From positions 1 to 64,000 of the forward strand of contig CAWUWW010000004.1 of NCBI GenBank assembly GCA_963926355.1: a DNA stretch of 64,000 bases, given 5' to 3'. The stretch is from SCGC-AAA076-P13 sp963926355. Its GTDB lineage: Bacteria > Pseudomonadota > Gammaproteobacteria > Magnimaribacterales > D2472. Of the stretch, positions 34,265-43,696 are shown in pieces. The notes beneath the pieces were generated by a model. The model was not told the DNA's origin, made no database searches, and was given only the letters and a program-made list of their open reading frames with translations. A program made the translations under genes and the position numbers. The first letter of the stretch is position 1. Every line of letters begins with the position of its first letter.

Positions 34265-37180
34265 ATGTTTGCTAAAACACTAAAGAATTCACTTTACATT
34301 TTTACAGCTTTTATACTTATATCTTGTAGCGGCGGTGGAGACACATCTATTGTTTCACCAGGTGAGATGGGATCTCTTTCTGATCCAACAGGAGGCGGTG
34401 GCACTGGTGGAACTAGTAGCTCTGTTCTTTCAGGAACATGTCCAGAGTCCTCATTTATCTCCAACGGGTCTCCTGTTGCAGGTAACACTGTTTGTGCAAT
34501 TACTGGCCCCATTACAGGCGATTTAACTCTTACTGACGATGTAATGTACAGAATGCTAGGCAAAGTTGATGTTGGTATTGATGATGGCCTTACTGGAACA
34601 ATAACCATTCCTGCCGGTGTTGTTCTTTTGGGAAAAACATCTAATGACTATATAGTAGTAAATAGAGGATCTAAGATATTTGCAAATGGCACGCGTTCCA
34701 AGCCAATAAGATTTACCCATAATACAGCTATAGAAGGAACCGTTGGAGAATTTGAAAGAGGTCTTTGGGGCGGCATTGTTATTCTTGGTAAGGCTCCAAT
34801 CAATAAATGTTCAAACGATGTCAGGGGCACCTCAGATTGTGAAAAGGTTGTAGAAGGATCTGATGCATTAATGGGCGGAACAGATATAGCCGATAATTCC
34901 GGAAAATTAAACTTCGTAAGAGTTGAATATGCTGGCTATGAAATTTTTCCAGGCAATGAGTTAAATGGCATTACATTTGGTGCTGTTGGTTCAGGAACGG
35001 TAGTTGATTATGTTCAAGTTCACAATAACCAAGATGATTGTGTAGAATTTTTTGGCGGAACTGTGAATATTAAACATTTAGTTTGTACCAATGCCGGTGA
35101 TGATAATTTAGATATTGACTGGGGTTACCAGGGAAAAATGCAATACGTTATCGTAAAGCAAAGCTCTGATGTTAGTGATCATGTAGTTGAGTCTGATAAT
35201 ACCAATGCTGATGCAGATGTTGGATACCTAACAGAGCCAAGATCAAGACCTATGGTAGCAAACTTTACCTTCTTGGCACAAGGTGCCGATGAGCCGATGA
35301 AATACAAAGAGGGCGTATCAGGTGTTTATATTAATGGAATTATTGTCAATGCAAATCAACAAGATATTTTTGAATCAACAAATCTTGAAACGATTCAAGA
35401 TGGAGCCATTACACCTAAAGTTCAACATCATTCAGTATTTTTTGACTCAGCTGGTGATACTACACCTTATGCGTCAGATACATCACACACCGACGCAGAG
35501 CTTGAATCATCTATAGTTCAAAGGTCTACAGATCTAGTATCAGGAACTAATTCATTGGTTTCAGGCTACTTCTTAGGTGACACAGAAGAATCGGTCACTT
35601 CAGCATTTAATATTAGTAACATTGACGCTATGTGCGCAGTTGGAACTCATGATATTGGAACAACAACTGAACTTTGCCCAGGTTATGATGATGGCAACTA
35701 TACTGTTAATACATTCTTTTCAGCTACAGACTACATTGGAGCTTTCTCTCCTGGCTCAGACTTAGAAAATAATTGGGCTGCTGGTTGGACTCTTGGCTTA
35801 TTTACAGATCCTGAATGCCCTGCTGGAACATTAGATTCTGAAGTTTTACTTGGAAGAAAGGTATGCAGCCTTCAGGGTAGTATTACTTCTGACATGACTC
35901 TTGTTACAGGCAACTATTATAAAATTGATGGAAAAGTTTCTGTTGGTAATGATATAGGCGCATCAGGAACAGCAACAGGCGGTTCTTCAGCAACTTTAAC
36001 TATAGAGCCAGGCGTAACACTATTTGGTGAATCTGGAAATGATTACCTAGTTATCAAGAGAGGCTCAAAACTTAATGCAATTGGAACTTCTTCTGCTCCT
36101 ATAGTCATGACTGGTAAGCAGGACTTACTAGGCGATGCTGATATTGTTAGTACTAGAGGTTTATGGGGTGGATTAGTAATCCTAGGAAGGGCTCCTATTA
36201 ATAAATGCTCATTCTCTAGTGCTGGCTCAGCAACAATCGCTGGTGTAAGAGTTGATCCTTGTGAAAAAGAGGTTGAAGGGTCTGCTGGCGACATGATGGG
36301 CGGAGAGGTCCCAACAGACAATAGCGGTTCTATTAAATATTTAAGAATTCAATATGCCGGTTATGAGGTATTTCCAGGTAATGAGTTAAATGGAATAACA
36401 TTTGGAGGTGTAGGATCAGGAACAACTGTTGATTATGTTCAAGTTCATAATAATGCAGATGACTGTGTTGAGTTCTTTGGTGGAACTGTTGATGTCAAGC
36501 ATTTAGTCTGTACTGGTGCAGGTGACGATAACCTAGATATTGATTGGGGTTATGTAGGCAGATTACAGTATGTAATTGTTCAACAATCTAATAGTACAGG
36601 CGATCATATAGTTGAATCAGACAACGTAAATAGTGACAGTGCAGTTGGTTATCTTACAGAACCAAGATCTAACCCAATTGTCTCTAATTTTACTTTTATT
36701 AGTAAAGGACATGATGATATCTTTAAACTAAAAGAAGGTGTATCAGGTCAGTATTACAATGGCGTGGCCATCGTTAACAGTTCAGTTTCAGGTAAATCTA
36801 CTAACTGTATTGAAACTACATTTAACGAAACAGTTAAATCTGGTGCAGTTACTCCAACTTTCTCAATGAATTCTATTGCAATGGAATGTAATGGTTTTAT
36901 TAAGACTGATGGAAATGCAACTGTCGCTGAGGTTGAAGCAATTGTTAAAGCTGGTTCAAATAACTTATACGGCAATAACTCAGGAGGAGGAACTTATTCA
37001 AACACATTAAGTGGTGTTATCAATGGCTCATCTGAAGCATCTGCAAGTGTTACATCTATTCCAGAGTCATACAATTCTGATAACTTTTTTGATACCACTT
37101 CATATATTGGAGCGGTAAGTGGAGTAACAGATACTTGGTATAAAAACTGGACACTTTCAGGAACTATAGAAGTCCAATAA
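34265..37180 (+). CDS. Large lipoprotein with two tandem beta-helix-like domains, putative Pho-regulated
   Basis: A 971-aa surface or periplasmic lipoprotein with lipobox LISC (Cys21), a Gly-rich linker (residues 23-58) and a tandem duplication: domain 1 about 59-517, domain 2 about 518-971. Each copy starts with a CP..(S/T).. segment and repeats PGNELNGITFG, VDYVQVHNN.DDCVEFFGGTV and GDDNLDIDWGY almost unchanged. The short strand-rich phrases suggest a right-handed beta-helix or adhesin-like solenoid; paired Cys may form disulfides. The Asp/Asn clusters could bind metal. No catalytic motif is identified. It sits after phoBR and Pho boxes and before a TonB receptor, so I infer a substrate-capturing partner for that receptor under phosphate starvation. 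Function unproven. Confidence 0.7.
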   Translation: MFAKTLKNSLYIFTAFILISCSGGGDTSIVSPGEMGSLSDPTGGGGTGGTSSSVLSGTCPESSFISNGSPVAGNTVCAITGPITGDLTLTDDVMYRMLGKVDVGIDDGLTGTITIPAGVVLLGKTSNDYIVVNRGSKIFANGTRSKPIRFTHNTAIEGTVGEFERGLWGGIVILGKAPINKCSNDVRGTSDCEKVVEGSDALMGGTDIADNSGKLNFVRVEYAGYEIFPGNELNGITFGAVGSGTVVDYVQVHNNQDDCVEFFGGTVNIKHLVCTNAGDDNLDIDWGYQGKMQYVIVKQSSDVSDHVVESDNTNADADVGYLTEPRSRPMVANFTFLAQGADEPMKYKEGVSGVYINGIIVNANQQDIFESTNLETIQDGAITPKVQHHSVFFDSAGDTTPYASDTSHTDAELESSIVQRSTDLVSGTNSLVSGYFLGDTEESVTSAFNISNIDAMCAVGTHDIGTTTELCPGYDDGNYTVNTFFSATDYIGAFSPGSDLENNWAAGWTLGLFTDPECPAGTLDSEVLLGRKVCSLQGSITSDMTLVTGNYYKIDGKVSVGNDIGASGTATGGSSATLTIEPGVTLFGESGNDYLVIKRGSKLNAIGTSSAPIVMTGKQDLLGDADIVSTRGLWGGLVILGRAPINKCSFSSAGSATIAGVRVDPCEKEVEGSAGDMMGGEVPTDNSGSIKYLRIQYAGYEVFPGNELNGITFGGVGSGTTVDYVQVHNNADDCVEFFGGTVDVKHLVCTGAGDDNLDIDWGYVGRLQYVIVQQSNSTGDHIVESDNVNSDSAVGYLTEPRSNPIVSNFTFISKGHDDIFKLKEGVSGQYYNGVAIVNSSVSGKSTNCIETTFNETVKSGAVTPTFSMNSIAMECNGFIKTDGNATVAEVEAIVKAGSNNLYGNNSGGGTYSNTLSGVINGSSEASASVTSIPESYNSDNFFDTTSYIGAVSGVTDTWYKNWTLSGTIEVQ

Positions 37181-37217
37181 GCGCTATTAATATATAAATT
37201 TTTTATTGGAGAGATTA

Positions 37218-39845
37218 ATGAGAAGAATAAATATGAAATCAAAGTTCCAGATTCTAAAAGTTGCGATTAGCTTGATACTAATAGCCCCTTTAACAATGGC
37301 GCAAGAGATTGAAGAGGTTGTGGTAAGCGGATCTTTTATCCCAGATCAAAAAAGAGATACATCAGAAATATCAGCAATACTTGATTCTTCAGAGATAGAA
37401 AGAACAGGTGATGATAATATCGCAATAGCTCTAACAAGGCTGACTGGCTTAAGCCTTGTTAGAGGAAAGTACGTCTATGTAAGAGGTCTTGGTGAAAGAT
37501 ACTCAGCAGCAACCTTAAATGGATCTAATCTACCTAGCCCAGAGCCTCTAAAAAGGGTTGTACCTTTGGATTTATTTCCCACTCAAATGATTCAATCAGC
37601 AGTAATACAAAAAACATATTCAGCTGACATGCCTGCAGAGTTTGGTGGAGGTGTTATTGAGATTGAAACAAAAAGTATTCCTACTGAAAGAATCTTAGAT
37701 ATATCATTTTCTTCTGCATTAAATGATGTAACTAATTTAAAAGATGGCCTTCTTTATGATGGCGGAGGACATGATGACCTTGGTTATGATGATGGCACTA
37801 GAGATATTCCTAATTTTGTACAATCTGCTATTAATAATGGCTTAAAACTTGATAGGTCCAATTTTCAGACTTATGAATTATCTAATGCGGGTAGAGAGTT
37901 CGAGAACTCTAAACTATGGGTTATTCAAGAGGGTGAAATACCTTTAGATTCATCGTTTAATATTACTTATGGAGATGAGTTTGATATAGGTATTGATGAA
38001 ATTCTTGGAGATGACAGCGCAACCTTTGGTTTTATGGCAACTGCTGGAATGAGAAGTTCTTGGGATGCTCAAGAGGGTATTCGTCAAACCGGAACACTTC
38101 AGGCCCAAGGGGATGGAACTTCTAATATTATTATTTCAAATAATAAAACATTTAGAAGTACCTCTAATGACGTAACATCTTATTTAATGTCAGTATTGGG
38201 TGTAGAGGCAGATACATATGAGATTAAATATACGGGTATGTTTATTCACAAAGGATCAAAAAAAGCTAGAGTTCTCCAAGGCTATGACTCAAGTGATTCA
38301 GGCAATGTCAGAGAAGACTTTACAGAATTTTTTGAAAGAGAGCTAACCAATCATCAAATTAATTATTCATACCAATTCATAAATGACTATGAGCTAGATA
38401 TTAGATTAACTTCTGGCGAAGCCTCAAGAAATGCTCCTTATGAAAGAGCGGTATTTTATGAAGATACTGATGATAGAGGTTTTTGGAGATATGACGTTAA
38501 CACTGGAAGAAACCAAACTCAGTTTAGTTATGTTAAAGATACTAACGAAAATATAGGCTTTGATTTAACAGCTCCTTTGAATATCGATGGTACTGAAATT
38601 ATTGTTAAAATTGGCTCAGATTATACGGAAAATAATAGAGAGGCTGAGGTGCGAAGCTTTAGATTTCTAGCTGAAGGAGGTCCTATTCCCTTGGATGGGC
38701 TTGATAATAGGGTTGATTATTTATTTGAGGATAAGAACTTTGATCCTTCTAGATTAATTCTTATAGAGAATACTGCTGCATCCTCACCGGCTGGGTACCA
38801 AGGTTTGCTAGAATCTAATGCTGCATACCTAAGTGTTGACGCATATCTAAATGAAAACTTTAGATTAACTGCCGGCGTTAGGTCTGAGAGTGGGCTGCAG
38901 GAGGTTAATACCTATGATGTATTTAAACCTGTTGATCTTAATATAGAGAAAACAATTGATAAAAACTATACATTACCTTCATTTACACTCACATATCTTC
39001 CAGACTTTGATGAAAATCTTCAAGTAAGATTAGGATTATCTAAAACAATTGCAAGACCTACATTTAGAGAACTGTCCCCAACATTATTTATTGATGTTGA
39101 TACTGACAGGGTTATTGCAGGCTCCTTATATTTAGAAAATTCAGAGTTAGATAATATTGATTTAAGAGTCGAATACTACTGGGGATTTAATCAATTCTTA
39201 ACAGCTGGGTTCTTTTATAAAGATATATCGAAGCCAATTGAAGAAGTGGTTAATGAGTCAGGTGATTTAATCGTTACTTCATATCAAAATGTTCCGGGCG
39301 CTGAGCTTACAGGTTTTGAAATTGAGTATGAAAAAATATTCGAAGATCTATTGCCAGAATCTCGTTGGACTCAAAGTAAAGAATTCATGTTTAAAATTAA
39401 CATTACATCAACTGAGTCGGAAGTGGTATATGGCATAAATGATACTTATACAAATAGTCAAGGGCGTGCAGTAAGTGCTTCTTCATTATTTACCAATGGA
39501 AGAGATACAAGGCTTCAGGGTCAGTCTGACATAATCAGTAACTTACAAGTTGGGTGGGATGATCTCCAAACTGGTTCTCAGGGAACTCTTATTATTAACT
39601 ATGTTAGTGATAGGGTGAGGGCCAGAGGTATTGATGTCCTTCCTGATGTAATTGAAGAACCTCCATTGCTTGTAGATTTTGTTTACTCTAAGGAAATTCC
39701 ATATGACTTCGCAATACTCAAACTTTCAGTTGAATTAAGGAACTTATTGGACGAAGGGTATTTTGCATCTATGGCATCATCTGTAATATATGATCAATAT
39801 AAATTAGGAAGATCCGCATCATTTGGTTTTAAATTTAGCTTCTAA
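37218..39845 (+). CDS. TonB-dependent outer membrane receptor
   Basis: An 875-aa receptor. The frame is open from a TTG at 37206, but ATG 37218 has GGAGAGA 7-10 bp upstream; 37233 (MKSKFQ) is another option. Signal peptide ending LTMAQ, then EIEEVVVSGS (TonB-box-like) and a plug domain (LTRLTGLSLVRGKYVYVRGLGERY, PLDLFPTQMIQSAVIQKTYS, FGGGVIEIETKS). The beta-barrel ends with the OMP terminal motif ASFGFKFSF. It begins 37 bp after the duplicated lipoprotein and is likely cotranscribed with it. The substrate is unknown; the Pho context suggests a phosphorus-containing compound. A strong terminator follows. Confidence 0.9.
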   Translation: MRRINMKSKFQILKVAISLILIAPLTMAQEIEEVVVSGSFIPDQKRDTSEISAILDSSEIERTGDDNIAIALTRLTGLSLVRGKYVYVRGLGERYSAATLNGSNLPSPEPLKRVVPLDLFPTQMIQSAVIQKTYSADMPAEFGGGVIEIETKSIPTERILDISFSSALNDVTNLKDGLLYDGGGHDDLGYDDGTRDIPNFVQSAINNGLKLDRSNFQTYELSNAGREFENSKLWVIQEGEIPLDSSFNITYGDEFDIGIDEILGDDSATFGFMATAGMRSSWDAQEGIRQTGTLQAQGDGTSNIIISNNKTFRSTSNDVTSYLMSVLGVEADTYEIKYTGMFIHKGSKKARVLQGYDSSDSGNVREDFTEFFERELTNHQINYSYQFINDYELDIRLTSGEASRNAPYERAVFYEDTDDRGFWRYDVNTGRNQTQFSYVKDTNENIGFDLTAPLNIDGTEIIVKIGSDYTENNREAEVRSFRFLAEGGPIPLDGLDNRVDYLFEDKNFDPSRLILIENTAASSPAGYQGLLESNAAYLSVDAYLNENFRLTAGVRSESGLQEVNTYDVFKPVDLNIEKTIDKNYTLPSFTLTYLPDFDENLQVRLGLSKTIARPTFRELSPTLFIDVDTDRVIAGSLYLENSELDNIDLRVEYYWGFNQFLTAGFFYKDISKPIEEVVNESGDLIVTSYQNVPGAELTGFEIEYEKIFEDLLPESRWTQSKEFMFKINITSTESEVVYGINDTYTNSQGRAVSASSLFTNGRDTRLQGQSDIISNLQVGWDDLQTGSQGTLIINYVSDRVRARGIDVLPDVIEEPPLLVDFVYSKEIPYDFAILKLSVELRNLLDEGYFASMASSVIYDQYKLGRSASFGFKFSF

Positions 39846-39869
39846 GATGACTAAATTTTAATCTTCCAT

Positions 39870-39898
39870 TTGTCAAAACTTGAGATACAAGATAAATT
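39870..39898 (+). promoter_or_regulatory. Candidate sigma-70 promoter for the gsp operon
   Basis: TTGTCA (39870-39875), 17-bp spacer, TAAATT (39893-39898). Transcription would start near 39905, inside the left arm of the hairpin that precedes gspC. Both hexamers are imperfect, and no other promoter is evident in the 87-bp spacer. Confidence 0.35.
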
Positions 39899-39902
39899 AA
39901 TA

Positions 39903-39932
39903 ATATGAGCTACAATGTAGCTCATATTTTTT
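39903..39932 (+). terminator. Terminator hairpin of the TonB receptor, abutting the gspC start
   Basis: An 11-bp perfect stem ATATGAGCTAC / GTAGCTCATAT with AAT loop and a T5 tract that ends at the base before the gspC ATG. It should terminate the receptor transcript, and leaves no normal Shine-Dalgarno space for gspC. Confidence 0.85.
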
Positions 39933-40334
39933 ATGTTAAATTTTAAGAATACAAAGAAATTTCTATTGATGCTTGTAATTACGCCATCAGTTTTTTTATT
40001 AATTCTATCTAGTTATTCGATTATAAATAAACCAGATATTAAAAAAATTAATCCTATTGATTTAAAGGATATAGATATGCTGAGTTCTTTTAGCGAGGAT
40101 TCTAAAGTTTACTCTGACACCGCAGTCACAGAGGATTTTAACTATAAACTTATTGGCATTAGAGCAGGAGAGACTGACTCATCAGTGATAGTCAAGAAGG
40201 GCAATAAAGAGTATGTGGTCGCTCTAGGTGAGAGACTTGAAGAGATATACGAACTTATAGAAGTTACTCAAAATGAAGCAGTGTTTCGAAATGGTAAAAA
40301 TGTGTATAAAATTAATAATATTATAGGTAAATAA
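39933..40334 (+). CDS. gspC: Type II secretion system protein C, short form
   Basis: A 133-aa inner-membrane protein with one N-terminal helix (about 10-30) and the HR domain: YKLIGIRAGETDSSVIVKKGNKEYVVALGERL ending in VFRNGKNVYKI. In T2SS, GspC links the inner-membrane platform to the secretin through the HR domain. The PDZ or coiled-coil C-terminus of longer GspC proteins is absent. The ATG at 39933 comes directly after a terminator hairpin; an in-frame ATG at 39969 is an alternative but would cut the membrane helix. Followed by gspD after 1 bp. Confidence 0.8.
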   Translation: MLNFKNTKKFLLMLVITPSVFLLILSSYSIINKPDIKKINPIDLKDIDMLSSFSEDSKVYSDTAVTEDFNYKLIGIRAGETDSSVIVKKGNKEYVVALGERLEEIYELIEVTQNEAVFRNGKNVYKINNIIGK

Positions 40335-40335
40335 T

Positions 40336-42186
40336 ATGAAATCTTTAGGCCATAAAATATTAACGTTAATTTTTTTAGCAACGGTTAACTTTTCACTTGC
40401 ACAGGATTCATTTATCTTAAATTATGAAGATGTTGATATTAAGAAAGTTACTCAAGATATTGCACAATTCTCTAAGAAAACAATTATTTTAGATCCTAGG
40501 GTTAAAGGAAAAATTACTATCTATTCGAATGCTAATCTTAATAGACTTCAAGTTTGGGATGTTTATCTAAGAACAATTCAAGTTAATGGCTTTAGTGCAA
40601 TATCTGAAAGTGGTTTTGTAAGAATTGTTCCTGAGAATGAGGCTACAAGAGATTTAAATATTACCTCTTTAGCATCTGGCGATTTTCAAACTACTGTTAT
40701 ACCTTTGATAAATAGATCAACAGAAGAAGTTCTTCCCATGATCAAGCCTATTACTGGAAGACAGTCACACCTTTCAAGCATACCTTCAATAAACTCAATT
40801 CTCCTGGTTGATAGGGCTAGCAATGTTAAAAGAATAAAAAATCTCATAGATGATTTAGACAAAAATAACTCAGCAAAAATTTCAATTATTAAGCTAAAAA
40901 ATCTGTCATCTGTAGAGGCTGTAAGGATTTTGGACAAACTGAAGGCTCAAAATAATCCAACTATTAATAAATTTATAGCTATTCCTTTTAGCCCATCAAA
41001 CTCAGTTATCGTGTCGGCTAATGAATTTATTACTTCTAATATCAAATCTACTCTTGAATCCTTAGATCAGGATATTACGTCTAATGACTCTATTGATGTT
41101 GTTTATCTTAAGTACGCGAAGGCAGCTGATGTTGCTGCTATATTAAGCTCTATCTCATCAGGGTTTGTTCCCGATTCAGATGGAGTCAAAACTGTAATAG
41201 CTCATCATGAAAAAACTAATTCATTGATTATCTCATCGGCTGAAGCTAATCAATCAACAATAAGAAATATTATATCTAAACTTGATATTAGACGTGCACA
41301 AGTTCTCGTAGAGGCTATTATCGTTGAGCTTTCTGAAACAGCAGCGAAGAATCTTGGTATTGAGACTGTATTCACAGGATCCGACAATAATGGTGTTCCT
41401 ATAGGAATTACAAGATTCAACGGAGCTGGGCCTGATCTATTAGCAACTCTAGGAGCGGTATCGGATGAGACAAATATATCTCTATCAACAACAGCAACAT
41501 CAGCGCTATTAAATACTCAGGGTTTAGTTGCAGCTTTTGGTGATTTAACTGGAGCCGATAATTTTGTTGGTATTATTAATGCCATAGCCCAGGATACAAA
41601 TTCTAATATTCTATCAACACCATCTTTGCTTGCCATGGATAATGAGCTAGCAACTTCTATTATCGGCCAAGAAATTCCTATAACGACAGGAGAGAGCTTG
41701 GGTAGTAGTAATGCTAACCCTTTCAGAACTACTTCAAGGCAAGAGGTTGGTATTAAATTAGAAGTAACCCCTCAGATTAATGAGGGTAGCTCTGTTGTTC
41801 TTAAGATTAAAATTGAAGTATCAGGTGTTGCCGGTGTAATGACTAGCGGAATAGACTTGATCACAAATAAAAGAGCAATAGAAACTACAGCTCTTGTGGA
41901 TAATAATCAGATAATAGTTTTAGGCGGATTGGTTGACGAGGATACCCAAGAAACAGTATCAAAGGTACCTATTCTTGGTTCTATTCCATTGCTAGGAAGG
42001 TTATTTCAGTCCTCATCATCAACTGTAGTTCAAAGAAATCTTATGGTTTTTTTAAAACCAACTATATTGATTGACTCAGATGCATCTATTACTTTGTCAG
42101 AGGATAAATATAACTATATTAAAGCTCGACAAATGTTAACAGGAGAGTCAACTCAGCCAATAGATTTAACAAAATCTAAAGACTAG
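40336..42186 (+). CDS. gspD: Type II secretion system secretin
   Basis: A 616-aa outer-membrane secretin forming the exit channel. Signal peptide ends at FSLAQ. N0 domain (ILNYEDVDIKKVTQDIAQ), then N1-N3 ring-building repeats (VIPLINRSTEEVLPMIKP, SIIKLKNLSSVEAVRIL, VVYLKYAKAADVAAIL), then the C-terminal secretin domain with VLVEAIIVELSE, ILSTPSLLAMDNE and VPILGSIPLLGRLFQ. Length is on the short side of GspD (typically about 650 aa), with no obvious S-domain beyond the conserved core. No pilotin gene is seen in the window. Confidence 0.95.
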   Translation: MKSLGHKILTLIFLATVNFSLAQDSFILNYEDVDIKKVTQDIAQFSKKTIILDPRVKGKITIYSNANLNRLQVWDVYLRTIQVNGFSAISESGFVRIVPENEATRDLNITSLASGDFQTTVIPLINRSTEEVLPMIKPITGRQSHLSSIPSINSILLVDRASNVKRIKNLIDDLDKNNSAKISIIKLKNLSSVEAVRILDKLKAQNNPTINKFIAIPFSPSNSVIVSANEFITSNIKSTLESLDQDITSNDSIDVVYLKYAKAADVAAILSSISSGFVPDSDGVKTVIAHHEKTNSLIISSAEANQSTIRNIISKLDIRRAQVLVEAIIVELSETAAKNLGIETVFTGSDNNGVPIGITRFNGAGPDLLATLGAVSDETNISLSTTATSALLNTQGLVAAFGDLTGADNFVGIINAIAQDTNSNILSTPSLLAMDNELATSIIGQEIPITTGESLGSSNANPFRTTSRQEVGIKLEVTPQINEGSSVVLKIKIEVSGVAGVMTSGIDLITNKRAIETTALVDNNQIIVLGGLVDEDTQETVSKVPILGSIPLLGRLFQSSSSTVVQRNLMVFLKPTILIDSDASITLSEDKYNYIKARQMLTGESTQPIDLTKSKD

Positions 42187-42193
42187 CAATACG

Positions 42194-43696
42194 ATGCCTG
42201 AAGTAGTTGATATCAAAAATATTTCTGATATTTTTCCATACGACTTTGTAAGAGAGAATGAGGTAATTGCTTCATTTGATAGCTCTTCTGGGTATGAGGT
42301 GATATCTCCAAATAAATTAACATCAGATCTATATCACGAAATTCAAAGATACCTTAAATCAAATTTTACTTTTATTCTTTGTAATTCAGATGATTTTAAT
42401 GAACTTCTTACTAATAGTTTTTCTATTGATAGCGGTTCATCTAATATCTCAGAAGAGCTATCAGATGAATTTGATCTTCAAACATTTGCTGGAAGTATAG
42501 CTGCTACAGAAGATCTTTTAAGTGGCAGTAATGACACGCCAATAATAAAATTAATTAATGGAATTATTAGTCAGGCTATAAAAAGCAGAGCATCAGACAT
42601 CCATTTTGAACCTTATGAAAAAAAATTAGTAGTTAGATTTCGAGTTGATGGAATTTTAAAAGAGATTTTGAGTCAAGATAGTAAGATTTCTTCAGTCCTT
42701 ATCTCTAGAATAAAAATTATATCAGGGTTAGATATTTCTGAAAGACGACTCCCTCAAGACGGAAGAGTCTCGCTATCATTAGGAGATAAAAGTATTGATG
42801 TCAGGGTTTCAACCCTTCCTTCATCTTACGGAGAAAGGGTTGTTTTAAGACTTCTCGATAAACAATCAGCTCAGATAAATATAGAAGACCTGGGCTTACC
42901 TTCAAAAATATTATCTAATTACAAGTCATCTCTAAAAAATCCAGAAGGCATAATACTTTTTACAGGTCCGACTGGTTCTGGAAAAACAACTACACTTTAC
43001 GCAGGTCTAAGATTCTTAAGTGACTCTTCTCAAAATATCCTCACTGTAGAGGATCCTATTGAATATACTCTAAATGGAATAGGGCAAACTCAAGTAAATA
43101 CTAAAACTGGTTATACTTTTGCAAAAGGCCTTAGGGCTATTTTGAGACAAGATCCAGATGTAGTTATGGTCGGTGAAATGAGAGATGTGGAAACAGCACA
43201 GATTGGTATTCAGGCAAGTTTAACTGGCCATTTAGTTCTTTCTACAGTTCATACCAATAGCGCCATAGCGGCTATTACAAGGCTTAGAGATATGGGAATT
43301 GAATCCTTTCTTCTTGCTTCAAGTCTTCGTACGATTATTTCACAAAGGTTAGTTAGAAGACTCTGTAAGGGGTGTAAATATGAAGAAGTTGCTTCTAGCC
43401 AAGCAGTTAATTTATTTAATTTAGATCCCGGTATTGGAATATGGAATTCAAAAGGTTGTAATGAGTGCTCAAATACTGGGTACCAGGGAAGAATTGCAAT
43501 AGCTGAATGTATTCAGGTCGATAAAAAATTAAAAGAAATGATCCACAATCATGAATCTGAAAATGTTATCTCAGAGTATGTCTTTAAAGATAACCAATCA
43601 ATAGACCAAGCATCTAGAGACCTTTTAATATCAGGTATTACATCTTGCGATGAGCTAATTAGGGTTGGAAACCTCCAGGAAGATGTCGGCATATAG
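42194..43696 (+). CDS. gspE: Type II secretion ATPase
   Basis: A 500-aa cytoplasmic hexameric ATPase powering pseudopilus assembly. Walker A FTGPTGSGKTTTLYAGL (about residues 256-272), Asp box LTVEDPIEY, Walker B DPDVVMVGEMRD, and His box LTGHLVLSTVHTNSA. The four-Cys zinc motif is present as CKGC and CNEC around residues 395-425, characteristic of GspE. N-terminal GspL-binding region is short. Overlaps gspF by 14 bp. Confidence 0.95.
   Translation: MPEVVDIKNISDIFPYDFVRENEVIASFDSSSGYEVISPNKLTSDLYHEIQRYLKSNFTFILCNSDDFNELLTNSFSIDSGSSNISEELSDEFDLQTFAGSIAATEDLLSGSNDTPIIKLINGIISQAIKSRASDIHFEPYEKKLVVRFRVDGILKEILSQDSKISSVLISRIKIISGLDISERRLPQDGRVSLSLGDKSIDVRVSTLPSSYGERVVLRLLDKQSAQINIEDLGLPSKILSNYKSSLKNPEGIILFTGPTGSGKTTTLYAGLRFLSDSSQNILTVEDPIEYTLNGIGQTQVNTKTGYTFAKGLRAILRQDPDVVMVGEMRDVETAQIGIQASLTGHLVLSTVHTNSAIAAITRLRDMGIESFLLASSLRTIISQRLVRRLCKGCKYEEVASSQAVNLFNLDPGIGIWNSKGCNECSNTGYQGRIAIAECIQVDKKLKEMIHNHESENVISEYVFKDNQSIDQASRDLLISGITSCDELIRVGNLQEDVGI

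Noticed and set aside
34294..34608. 104-codon frame antisense to the duplicated lipoprotein
   Set aside because: Pro/Val-rich reverse frame of a Gly-rich linker; no support.
39870..39887. Pho-box reading of TTGTCAAAACTTGAGATA before gspC
   Set aside because: The second half-site (TGAGATA) does not match the PhoB repeat, so only a sigma-70 -35 is considered.
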